A DNA stretch of 17,500 nucleotides from Chrysomallon squamiferum (lineage: Eukaryota > Mollusca > Gastropoda > Neomphalida > Peltospiridae). Below the pieces are notes generated by a model. The model ran no database searches. It was not told the DNA's origin and saw only the letters and a program-made list of their open reading frames with translations. Position 1 is the stretch's first letter. Each line of letters begins with the position of its first letter. Shown piece by piece: positions 1 to 8,300 of this stretch. The stretch spans positions 43,706,152 to 43,723,651 of the forward strand of contig CM022665.1 in assembly GCA_012295275.1 (NCBI GenBank), given 5' to 3'. The translations under genes were made by a program, and so were the position numbers.

Positions 1-369
1 TCATTTAAAGGTGTTGAATCGACCGATTCAGTTTTAACACATAGAATATACAATTTTCCTATACGCTGTAGTGTTGTTTATACAGGTGCCCGTTATCAAT
101 ATTTCTCACAACTTACAACTTTAAACGGCTCAGTACGAAGTCATAGTTAGGATTACAACTGATAGTAAGATGAACTTTTTCATATTTCGCGTTGCTTACT
201 CGTTTTAATAAATATTTATTTACTTAGAAAAGTGGTTGAGCGATGCTTGGACAGACGTTAATTGTAAGGAAAGAAAAAAAGAAAGAAAGAAAGAAATCAA
301 AGAAAGGAAAGAATGAAAGATAACTTGAGAGGAAAGAAAAAAGAATGAAAGAAGAAGACGAAAGTTTTT
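1..369. other. Noncoding AT-rich DNA with a purine tract
   Basis: No open frame of note is present. Positions 266-365 are almost pure purine on the plus strand, built from GAAA and GGAAA words with few interruptions. The rest is unremarkable AT-rich sequence. Confidence 0.5.
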
Positions 370-675
370 AGTATTTCAGTAACGTTACTGAAAATATGTC
401 CATATTTATTCCCTTTTAACGTTATTTAATAAAAATAAAAATAATAATAATAATAATTTCAGTTAATACAAACAGTAACAAAACGTCCCCATTACGTTCG
501 TTTTACGTCATAAAAAGAGTTCTATGAATTTTTCAGTTACGCACGTTAACCGTTAAAAAAAAAAAAAAAAAAAAAAATCTAGCAGCAGCGAGTATTTCAG
601 TAATATTATCGAATATATGTCCTTATTACGGTTTAACATTATTTATATAAACATTTCAGCGTATTTTATTTTTAT
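370..675. repeat. Diverged duplication of an approximately 90-100 bp segment (370-470 and 591-675)
   Basis: Both copies begin agtatttcagtaa and continue through atatgtcc, a T-rich stretch, then ttaac(g/a)ttattta, an A/T-rich run and atttcag. The offset is 221 bp. Copy one includes a perfect 20-bp palindrome at 374-393; copy two has it decayed. An (AAT)n tract (440-457) and a poly(A) run (555-577) lie within or between the copies. Confidence 0.6.
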
Positions 676-779
676 GATATATTTTTTTAAAAATACGAAT
701 AGAAACAAAAACGTTTACGTGTTATGTTACGTTACGTTTCTCGGAAAAAATCTCTTCGACGTTAGGCGAAAGAGAAAAA

Positions 780-930
780 GAGAGAAAGTGAAATGCGCTG
801 CGTTCAGTTTCGTGTTCACGCTCAGCTCACACTGACACGTGTTCATTTTCCACGTACGATTACACGAATCGTGGGAATGCCGAGTGTCCATCTGCCAAGG
901 TCAAGGTCACTTCGTCGTCGGCTGCGGCGG
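780..930. promoter_or_regulatory. Small CpG-richer island with E-box and nuclear-receptor half-sites
   Basis: The stretch is GC-richer than its surroundings. It holds CACGTG at 836-841 within ACACGTGT, and two abutting AGGTCA half-sites at 898-903 and 904-909 (DR0 arrangement). No coding sequence is recognisable; the open frame across it matches nothing I know. Regulatory function is a guess. Confidence 0.25.
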
Positions 931-970
931 ACAAGATAAATTAAATAAATCATTTGCCAGTTTGGTTTTC

Positions 971-997
971 ATACACATACACACACACACACACACA
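971..997. repeat. (AC)n microsatellite
   Basis: A run of AC dinucleotides with one early AT interruption. Confidence 0.9.
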
Positions 998-1030
998 GTG
1001 TCGTTGTACTCGAATCAGGACGGTAACAGC

Positions 1031-1178
1031 GGGGAGGGAGTGAGGGGGTTGGGGGACGTAGGGGGCGAATCCAGCGTACGTGCTAATGATCCTCAGAAAT
1101 TACATTCATCAGAACAGTACGAGTATGCGTAGTAAGGGTAGATCTATTGTTTAAAAAAGGGGTGGGGGGCGGAGGGGG
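1031..1178 (+). other. G-rich tracts with G-quadruplex potential
   Basis: Five G-runs at 1031-1034, 1036-1038, 1044-1048, 1051-1055 and 1061-1065 have loops of 1-5 bases and fit a four-run quadruplex. A second G-rich cluster at 1159-1178 has runs of 4, 6 and 5 plus GG. Both stand out in AT-rich DNA. Confidence 0.6.
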
Positions 1179-1305
1179 CGCGGTCGTTCGTTATAATAAA
1201 TCTTTCAAGATGAAATGTTTCGTTGTGAAGAAATTGAATTCCTTGAACTAGCGACTCGTTTTGTTTTATTTGATGTAGTTGAATGTAGCATGCAGGACCA
1301 CCTCC

Positions 1306-1835
1306 CCACCTTTTAAAACCCATTAGACCCGCCCGCCGTATGGCTGAAATCAAATTGTGCAGATTGGGTTACGGTATTTATTCCAGTACATAAAACAATT
1401 ATTCGATATCCATTGATGGTGTGTCTTATCATTTATATGTGGATGTATGAGGGTAATATGCACAACCCTTTAAAAACCACTAGATCCGCCAATAACTAGA
1501 TATGTGATATGTGATATTTTATGTGTGTATATACACACACTCAGTATTTTTATTAAACAGTATTTATTCAAATACATAAATTTAAAATTTGATACCCACA
1601 TATAGTATTCCGTCATTTGTGCGGTTATATATATGTGGCCATGTACCACCCTTTTAAAAAATCACTAGACCCGTGGATATTTTAAACAAGCAATAAAATG
1701 AAACGTAAACAAAATACAGCACTGAACGTAGTCAAAACTGATAGGACAGAGAATACAAACAACGCATTGACCTCGTATCAAATTGCGCAGTCGAGTTTTG
1801 ATCCCTCCATATCACCCCATTGATAAAACACATAC
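1306..1835. repeat. Diverged approximately 180-bp-class repeat, several partial copies
   Basis: A motif of the form ACC(C)TTTTAAAA..CA(C/T)TAGA(C/T)CCG recurs at 1306-1335, 1463-1490 and 1645-1673. Upstream of the last two, a 39-base segment starting tatttattc (1375 and 1561) matches at about 29 positions with a similar offset (186 bp). The word atcaaattg(t/c)gcag recurs at 1349-1362 and 1777-1790. This looks like a decayed tandem or interspersed repeat; the family is unknown to me. Confidence 0.55.
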
Positions 1836-1839
1836 GTAG

Positions 1840-1899
1840 CAGTTCCTTAGGGCTGTAGTAAAAACGTTATTAATCTACGGAATATGCGTACGTGCCTAC

Positions 1900-1930
<31 letters not shown>

Positions 1931-3242
1931 ATTGTGTAATTCAATGGCTACCTGCATTTGTTTTTATTAGATCAGTATTGTTCGATGAACAGTTGTATAC
2001 ATTCATTATACGTATCCCAACTATCAGTATAAATATGTACTCATCTATGAATACAGTATTTAACACAGATCAGTGTAAATAGTTAAAAAATAATGTGCAG
2101 GTATATTTAGCAATGACTAATTTCAATGCATTGTAAACTGTTAACTACCCATACAGTATATTATTTTTCAACGCAAGTAACCTGCCTCGATTTCCGTCAT
2201 AAATAAAAAAAACCTCCATTAAGTTCAAAATTCCTATTTCAGTATAAAATTTAATGTATACTTCAATTTGTTTATACGAGAAAAAAAAAAAAAAAAAAAA
2301 GCCCATCGATTATACGAAGTATTCCTGTGTTATTTACATAACTATTATATCGCTTAAACGTTCGAAAATTACGAAATCAGTTTGAATAAATAAATAAATA
2401 AATACATACGTCTAGTAAAAATTTAAACACCTAAGATTATTTAAATGCTATCATTTTTTTTTTTTTTTATTTCGTTAAACCCAAGTTAAAAAAAAAAAAA
2501 AAAACACGCCGGTAAAGTTTCCTAAAAGTTCAGTGTACGACATTCAGCTTAAAGGGCGACACAGATTGTCAAAGTCTGGCCACACTCTGCTCACGTGACC
2601 GTATTGCCGTAAACCATTTAAAAGCACGTTCACGTTTTATTATATATTATAAATTCTAAAATATAAAATTGGACACAATTTTGTTCTCCAGAGACTGCAT
2701 GCATGACCAACGTGCATTTTTTAAGAAGTCACGTGAACAAAACATGATAAATCCTTTACAAATCTATTTGATTGCAAATAGTTTTACGTCATACTCTAAG
2801 TGGGAGAAAACAAACTAGACTTGCTTCGTGTCAGTTTTAATTATTAAAACCCCAGAGATATATATATATACATTTTGACTATTTCAGTCTAATAAATAAT
2901 CTTCTACCCGAAAAGTATGGAATATTCATATACGTTTCTATAACTCTTAATACAATTCTAAATAAACAATAAAATACATGAATCAATTTTCAACATTTTT
3001 AATATTCGCAATAAGCGGTTTTGAAAAGTTTCATTTTGAATTAAATGAAGTAATTTTGTATTAAATACAAATGATTTTAATTACACAAATGAAGAAAAAA
3101 AAAAATGTTAAGTTAAAAAAAACAAATACACAATAATAATTAAAAAAAAGAACAACATGATGATTATTAAATGAAATGACCTCTTTGGTGACATAATTTA
3201 AACATATATAAACATTTATATAAATCTAGGACAAAATTGTAC

Positions 3243-3273
<31 letters not shown>

Positions 3274-3569
3274 TACAAAGAGCATTAAATTATTTGTGAA
3301 ATGCATAGATTCAATAAATAAATTGCATAAGTTAAGTTGGTCCATCTTGTTAGAAAAACAAATGTCGAGACGGTCCCTGCCATTTTGTGTTTTTATGTTT
3401 TCCAAGTCACGTGACTTGTACGGAAGGCACTTTTGTCATCAACACAAAAATAAAACTTAAAAAAAAAAAAAAAAAAAAACATGAAATAATATTGGAATTA
3501 TGGTCCTCATTAATTCAATGGGTGTCACCCCAACACAATTATGAACATAAAAAAAAAAAAAAAAAAAAA
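1840..3569. other. Noncoding DNA downstream of the ZFP36-family gene
   Basis: AT-rich sequence with no supported gene. It holds (GT)n at 1902-1930, poly(A) at 2281-2300, (AAAT)n at 2384-2405, poly(T)/poly(A) at 2454-2505, and a long poly(A) at 3242-3270. A slightly GC-richer patch at 2520-2620 carries TCACGTGA (2591-2598); another TCACGTGA is at 2729-2736. A TTATTTATT nonamer on the minus strand (3313-3321) would lie in the 3' UTR only if a distal poly(A) site is used. Poly(A) at 3460-3479 and 3549-3569 gives U-tracts on the gene's strand. Confidence 0.5.
3403..3418. promoter_or_regulatory. 16-bp perfect palindrome centred on CACGTG
   Basis: CAAGTCAC followed immediately by its reverse complement GTGACTTG. 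The core is the GTCACGTGAC form of E-box bound by MiT/TFE and USF bHLH-zip factors in animals. It lies just downstream of the inferred mRNA end. Binding is not shown. Confidence 0.35.
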
Positions 3570-4036
3570 TATTACTTCACCAGTCTCGCTTTATTTCTTC
3601 TTCTCTCCATCTTCCTTATTAGTGTCCTTACGTCGGTAACGTTGGGGTTTACACTCCATCAAAAAATATACCACACACAAAAAAAAAAAAAACACGGTGG
3701 TATTGAAAGCGACAAGGGTGTCCAAATAAATACATGAATAAGAATAATTATCGTTTTATACAGTTTACATAAATAATTTTTTTTTTTTTTTTTTTTTTTT
3801 CATTATTAAAGTTAAGAATATTACACATATAAAAAAAAAAGACAGGATTACAAGTTTCAGAAGATCTTGTTTTCGTCTTCTCTTCACAAAAAAATTAAAA
3901 AAAATTTAAATGTTTTCTTGATCGTTAATATATAATATAATATTTTTTTTTTTGTTAAGGTGTGACCCTTAAGGCAGTAAAATTGACACACAAAACGCCC
4001 CACCCCCTTCACAAAGAAAACCAAAATAACGAAGGC
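3570..4036 (-). other. Inferred 3' UTR of the ZFP36-family gene with AU-rich elements
   Basis: The interval runs from the TGA stop (4039-4037) to the predicted cleavage region. It carries ATTTA pentamers on the coding strand at 3907-3911, 3770-3774 and 3727-3731. The last two sit in full TATTTAT heptamers (3769-3775, 3726-3732), each 8 of 9 to the TTATTTATT nonamer. A U-tract of about 24 is at 3777-3800. mRNAs of this family are known targets of their own proteins, so negative feedback is plausible. Confidence 0.6.
3590..3595 (-). terminator. Polyadenylation signal AATAAA
   Basis: TTTATT on the plus strand is AATAAA on the coding strand. By eye it is the first canonical hexamer downstream of the stop codon. 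About 20 bases later comes an oligo-U stretch (poly-A on the plus strand, 3549-3569), suitable as the downstream U-rich element. A more distal AATAAA is at 2636-2641, so a longer 3' UTR is possible. Confidence 0.55.
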
Positions 4037-6106
4037 TCAGTTGTCTTCTGACAACCTATTGAAAATTGGCAATCGCAAGTTCTTGCTCAACTCCAGAGGT
4101 GAACCGCACGTGCTGTAGGCACTACCGGACCCCGTACTTCCAACCGAATCACCCGAGATGGACTCGGGGGACGACGGAGGCGCGCAAAAAACGTCACTAC
4201 TACTCGAACACTGCGTAATAACGTCTCTGAAGATGAAATTGTCATCGAACACAGTTGGGTGGTGGTGTTGGTGGTTGACGACGACGTCGTTGTTGAAATT
4301 GAGGACGTGCGAAAACTGCTGCTGTAGTCGGACCATGTCGAAGGCGTTCGCGTTGTTCAGCTGCGTCTGCACGTTCAGGGGTGCGGTCATCGAGTTTTGG
4401 GCGTGGCTGCCTCCTCCTCCTCCTACGAGACCCGTGACCGGGGGAGAGTAGCTGCTGAACACGGGACTCGATCTGGAGCTGCCGCTTCCCGAAGACGAGG
4501 AGAATTGTAAACCGTTGTAAATATCCTCCGTGAAAAAAGTCGGAGATGCGCTGCCGGAATCGCTCGAAGGTGGCGAGTCCAGGGACGAACCGAGACTGGA
4601 CAGACTGTTGAATTTGATGGAGTTGGGTCGTTCGATGGGTGGGAGTGGAGGCTGCTGCTGCTGCTGTTGCATGCAGTTCACCTGCTGCTGGTTTTTCACG
4701 ACGATGTGCGTGAGGACGCGCTCGTCTTCGTTGTGAATGAAGTGACACCGGGGACCGTACGGGCAAAATCCGATGGTGTGGAATGTACGACAAAGATCGG
4801 TTTTGTACTTGGGGTGGCGAGCGAGGTTTCTCAGTTCGTGTCCGCCGTGCGCGAACTGGCACTTGTCTCCGTACTTGCAGTGTCCGCTCTCCTCGAACGG
4901 TCTGCACAGCTCCGTTTTGTACCGGCTCGAATTTATATTCGTTCCGTTTTTACGGTCACCAATAGGTTCGCTAACACTGCGATCGAGTTTTTTGTGTTCT
5001 TTCACGTTGTTGTTGTTGTTGTTATTTCTCGTCGATGTTTGCTGTTGTTGTTGTTGTTGGTCTTTTTTGTTGTTAGAGGAAGAAGATCCCCCTCCTGTGG
5101 AATTTGGTCCCGGAACGTAATTTGTCGTGGTACATCCTCGCCCGGACACCGGTACGAACGCACTGTTTGAATCGGTGGAAATGTTTCTGTTTCTCGCGGG
5201 GCTGGTGGTTTTCATGCCACTGCCCATGATTTTTCTGTCAGAACATCCCTGTGTTTTCATTTCGTTATTTCGGCGATTCTAGAAAATGAAGAAAAAAGAA
5301 AATAAGTAACAGTCGAACAACAATAATAATAAAAAAAAACCATCTAATACCAAACAATAATAATAGTAATAATTATTATTATAGTAAATAATAAAATAAA
5401 TATAACTACTATTAACTGAAATGATAAAAAAAATAAAATAAAAAATATGTTCAAATCGGTACGGTAGTGTTAGCCTAGTTAAAAAAGAAAAAAAAAGTAC
5501 GGTACTATTTGTATACAAATATTGTAGATTACGTCGTTGCATTAAGCACATTTCCAAAACGAGATTAAAACAGAAAAACATCTTTAAATCTGAAAGGTAC
5601 TGGTATAGTATTGTTTACAAAGAAAGAAAAAAAAAAAAAAAAATACATTTTTTTAAACTACCGATAGTATTCAAATTATATACAATACAAACTGAACCGT
5701 ATGTAAAAAGTACATTTCCAAAACAAGACTACAATAGTACCAACTTCGGTGTTTGTAACTTCTAACGAAATGTACAACTATTGTCAAAGTATAGAAATTT
5801 ACACCTGATATTTACAAACCATTCCAGGCTGTACGAAGACAAGTATAAAAAAAAAAACGAATAAAAATAAAATTAAAAAAATTCTGATAAAGACAGAAGA
5901 CAGAGGGGAAAAAAAAAAAAAAAAATGTCAATTTCAAAATGACACGAGGAAATGGAGTTGCGCCAAAACAAACGAAAAAGCGCCTGGTTTTCTTTTTCAA
6001 CCATTTGAAATAAGTCGACATGCAAGTAGAATAGTAAAATGATTTAACATACCTGATAAATAACGTCTCCAACATCGTAAAACGAAGAAAGCTGAGCTGT
6101 AGACAT
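4037..6106 (-). CDS. ZFP36L1: ZFP36/TIS11-family CCCH tandem zinc-finger mRNA-decay protein, two exons (6106-6053 joined to 5278-4037)
   Basis: The spliced product is 431 residues. Proteins of this family bind UAUUUAU-type AU-rich elements in mRNA 3' UTRs and recruit the CCR4-NOT deadenylase, lowering mRNA stability in the cytoplasm. Both fingers are complete, each C-x8-C-x5-C-x3-H with an 18-residue linker: C143, C152, C158, H162 and C181, C190, C196, H200. They are preceded by RYKTELC and KYKTDLC, the family lead-ins. A 14-3-3-type RSVSEP site (S121) lies before the fingers. The C-terminus, [14 protein letters not shown], matches the conserved CNOT1-binding motif. Low-complexity runs are Q92-98, N103-109, Q222-227, a Gly run, and Ser/Pro-rich stretches. 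The start is fixed by the first exon and by an in-frame TAG at 6140-6142, 11 codons upstream. The length is close to vertebrate ZFP36L1/L2. The symbol gives the nearest vertebrate type; an invertebrate may have a single TIS11 ortholog. Codons and GC content differ sharply from the AT-rich flanks. Confidence 0.96.
4040..4081 (-). other. C-terminal CNOT1-interacting motif
   Basis: The last 14 residues, [14 protein letters not shown], match the conserved extreme C-terminus of ZFP36 proteins (RLPIFNR[IL]S), which binds CNOT1 and brings in the deadenylase. The Ser in RLS (S428) corresponds to a site that basophilic kinases phosphorylate in vertebrate members. The context before it, SPLELSK within a Ser-rich stretch, also fits the family. 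Confidence 0.85.
4733..4924 (-). other. Tandem CCCH zinc-finger RNA-binding domain
   Basis: These codons encode residues R137 to H200 of the spliced protein. Each finger is C-x8-C-x5-C-x3-H with the aromatic residues that stack on RNA bases in this family ([18 protein letters not shown]). Lead-ins and linker length match the TTP-type domain that reads UAUUUAU. No ligand residue is missing, so RNA binding should be intact. Confidence 0.97.
5279..6052 (-). other. Intron of the ZFP36-family gene (774 bp, GT-AG, phase 0)
   Basis: The donor is GTATGT at 6052-6047. The acceptor is a long T/C-rich tract ending TTTTCTAG at 5279-5280. The intron is AT-rich, with poly(A) on the plus strand at about 5628-5643 and 5911-5926 and AAT-rich DNA at 5320-5400. 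The words acatttccaaaac at about 5550 and 5710 recur 160 bp apart and suggest an old short duplication. Nothing in the intron looks coding. Confidence 0.85.
6053..6106 (-). other. Coding exon 1 of the ZFP36-family gene (18 codons)
   Basis: On the minus strand an ATG at 6106-6104 with A at -3 opens [18 protein letters not shown]. The exon ends CAG (6055-6053) followed by GTATGT, a good splice donor. It resembles the short N-terminal peptide that exon 1 encodes in vertebrate ZFP36L1/L2 (it starts MTTT and has a FD..EV core). The next exon continues in phase 0 as N-R-R-N-N-E-M-K, and then CSDRKIMG, which resembles the vertebrate C..DRK segment just after the same intron. The exon is too short to be found by ORF length alone. 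The joining is inferred from splice signals and family structure, without transcript data. Confidence 0.87.
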
Positions 6107-6184
6107 CTTTCCTATACCAGTCCTTACTATCCAACTTGTCTATGCTCACAAACAACCCACAACTGACTTGTTTCAAACTCGTGG

Positions 6185-6305
6185 CCACATTATAAAATCT
6201 ATTGGAGCAGTTGTGGGCGGGGCCAATCAACACGGCTAGATCCGCATGACACATAACCAGATGGAGTGCCCTGTCAGTAAGCGCCGCCCCTAAATCTGAT
6301 TGGCT
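6185..6305 (-). promoter_or_regulatory. Likely core/proximal promoter of the ZFP36-family gene
   Basis: Upstream of exon 1 the DNA becomes GC-richer. It holds a GC box (GGGCGGGGC, 6215-6223, plus strand) overlapping CCAAT (6223-6227), a second GC-box-like word (GCCGCCCC, 6283-6290), and an inverted CCAAT (6299-6303). A TATA-like stretch, TATAAAAT on the plus strand at 6191-6198 (ATTTTATAAT on the coding strand), lies about 85 bp before the ATG. That would put the start of transcription near 6160 and leave a short 5' UTR with no upstream ATG. The start site is inferred. Confidence 0.6.
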
Positions 6306-6309
6306 GGCG

Positions 6310-6784
6310 TAAAATAAACACCCAGAAGCCCCCCCAATACCGAGGCACTTGTTGCAGTTTATGTAGTGGAATGTAATGGCTGGGTTTATCGGGAATAGAT
6401 TCCTTTAGTGGAATATCTTTTAACTTTTAATGTTGAAATGAAATAAACAATAGTTTTTTTTTTTTACGTTATATAAAATAATACTGAATAAAGATAATAA
6501 ATAAAAAATAGACATTTATTTCATAATATTTCTATAGATAAAAAAAAAAAAAAAAAAAAGAATAGAAAAAATAAAGAGAATATATAAAAGGTTATTTTCG
6601 TCATGTTGTTTTGATATTATGTGCGAATATTGTTTTAAAATATATCTTGTCGTTACTATTTTTAGTTAATAAAAACAGGCTGCCGGATTTTCAACGGTTA
6701 TTTATTTATTTCTTTATTTTTTTTATTTTATTTTTTCTTTACACAGGTACGCTAACGCATCTTTTAGCCGTTTGGCGTATCTCA
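6310..6784. other. Noncoding AT-rich DNA upstream of the ZFP36-family promoter
   Basis: No gene is seen. Contents are a poly(A) run at 6541-6559 and T-rich DNA at 6700-6740 that ends in TTTACACAG (AG at 6745-6746), which resembles a plus-strand splice acceptor. No coding exon can be supported after it. Confidence 0.45.
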
Positions 6785-6880
6785 CATGTCAATCACAGTG
6801 TCCTGCTTTACAAGATTGGCAGGTAGTGTAGGTCACGTGATGCGGTATTTCCCGCGGTTTCTCGGGTTTTGGCGCCAAGA
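6785..6880. promoter_or_regulatory. Compact candidate regulatory module: CCAAT, E-box and two E2F-type sites
   Basis: Within 96 bp lie an inverted CCAAT (6815-6819), TCACGTGA (6833-6840), TTTCCCGC (6848-6855) and TTTGGCGC (6868-6875). The last is part of the palindrome TTGGCGCCAA (6869-6878). TTTCCCGC and TTTGGCGC both match the E2F consensus TTTSSCGC. The module is about 0.7 kb upstream of exon 1 and could be a distal element of that gene or the promoter of an unseen transcript. Confidence 0.4.
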
Positions 6881-6889
6881 ATTAATAAC

Positions 6890-7520
6890 AATGTTAACAT
6901 TTTATTTTGACGTTATGCTGCTCTTGTCAGATTTTTTTTCGCCGTCTTCTTCATTTTTTCTGAAAAACATATTTTGTTTTGATAGATTATAAATATGTAG
7001 GTAGATATATTTAATGATTACATGTGCACATGTGTACGTAAATTTAAAAATAAAAATAAATCGTATATATATTTTTTTCCTTTTACACTAACTCAACCCG
7101 GAAGACAAAAATTATGTACGTGTTGATATAAATAAATAAAAAATTAGTAGAAATAAATAAAACTTACTAATATGGATGATGAAATTGCTAGAACTGTTGA
7201 CACGGCATATTTTTTTGTTTTTCGTATTTTCAAGTGTAGTGGTGTTTTTACGGAAAAGTTATTTTACGTGGAAAATTCTAAATGGAAACCGGAATAACGT
7301 TAAAAAAAAAACCACGCACACGCACACACACACATTTTTCGGTCTGAAATGTTGATTCGTTGTTAGCTACTACGACAATAATTAACATAAATGCTCGTCA
7401 GTGGCTATCTATAACAGAAAAAAAGATAAAAAAAAGATAAAGACTAATGTAATTATATACATACATACAGAACAAAAGAAAAAACGAATGAGATAAAATA
7501 ATAATGTGACATAAATACAA

Positions 7521-7523
<3 letters not shown>
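6890..7523. other. Noncoding AT-rich DNA
   Basis: No supported gene. It has a short (CA)n at about 7316-7333 and AAAT-type low complexity at 7040-7160. Confidence 0.45.

Positions 7524-7580
<57 letters not shown>
7524..7580. repeat. (GA)n microsatellite, 57 bp
   Basis: An uninterrupted GA dinucleotide run followed by CCCCC. Confidence 0.95.
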
Positions 7581-7582
<2 letters not shown>

Positions 7583-8195
7583 CCCTTACTGTAGAAACGC
7601 CTGTTATGAAAGGGAACAATAACGCTAAAAAAGAACCGTTACAATTTTGGCGCGATATGGAAGGAACTGTCGTACTTTTCTGTCACTGGAAAAAAAAAAA
7701 AAAAACACAAAAAATGTCAGCACGACCTCTTTGCATCAAAGAGCATGAGAAAGGTCAAACAGAGGAATTTAAGGCAGAGACTTGCAGGCTCTAATATTAC
7801 AAGTTTTACCACAGTAGGCTGTGTGGGACTGTACATATTAGGTAAAAAAAATGAAAACAAACATTCGTTTAATGAAGAAGAAGAAGAAGAAGAAGAAGAA
7901 AAATCACTACAACATCCGCAAACTCCTAAATGAATTCCTAATCCTAAACAAGCGAGAAATTAAAATGAAGAAAAAAAAAAAAAAAAAAAAAAAAAGAGAG
8001 AGAGAGAGAGAGAGCTACGACTTCTTTCATGTAGAGTACATTTCCTCGTTGACAACAGCAATGTAGCGTATCGCATTTCATCTTCAACGACGATATCCGC
8101 TTATAAATGATTACAAACGTACACAGAGGGGCAACAAAATGAAATATACTGTACAAACATTTATTTCAGTGAAAGAGATATCTTGAATTACGTTA
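7581..8195. other. Intergenic DNA with purine repeats
   Basis: Positions 7581-7840 have mixed composition and a short open frame (from 7606) that matches no family I know. I do not call a gene. Then come (GAA)n at 7874-7902 and poly(A) at 7971-7995 running directly into (GA)n at 7996-8014. Confidence 0.45.
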
Positions 8196-8300
8196 TATAT
8201 ATCTATATCTATATATCTATATCTATATCTATTTATTTATGGACAGTGAATATACAAATCATTCAGGTGAGTGAATATACAAATCATTTTTGAAATAAAT
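8196..8300. repeat. (ATCTAT)n-type microsatellite and a 25-bp two-copy tandem repeat
   Basis: An imperfect TATC/TATATC array covers about 8196-8236. Then agtgaatatacaaatcatt occurs at 8245 and again at 8270, a 25-bp period. A short (ATCT)n is found later at about 8463-8480. Confidence 0.75.

Noticed and set aside
839-1132. 97-residue plus-strand frame
   Set aside because: It runs through an AC microsatellite (poly-His/Thr) and the G-rich tract and has no recognisable domain.
3242-3270. Long poly(A) as evidence of a processed pseudogene or retroposon
   Set aside because: I see no coding remnant or target-site duplication before it; homopolymers are common throughout the window.
4158-5170. 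Several open frames on the plus strand and in another minus frame across the ZFP36-family exon
   Set aside because: They are shadows of the real reading frame. They are Cys- or Arg-rich from reading CAG and CAA codons out of frame and show no domain.
5997-6254. Minus-strand 85-residue open frame over exon 1
   Set aside because: It overlaps the true first exon in another frame, runs through the promoter, and matches no family.
7874-8066. Glu- and Lys-rich frames over GAA and A/GA repeats
   Set aside because: They are repeat artefacts with no domain.
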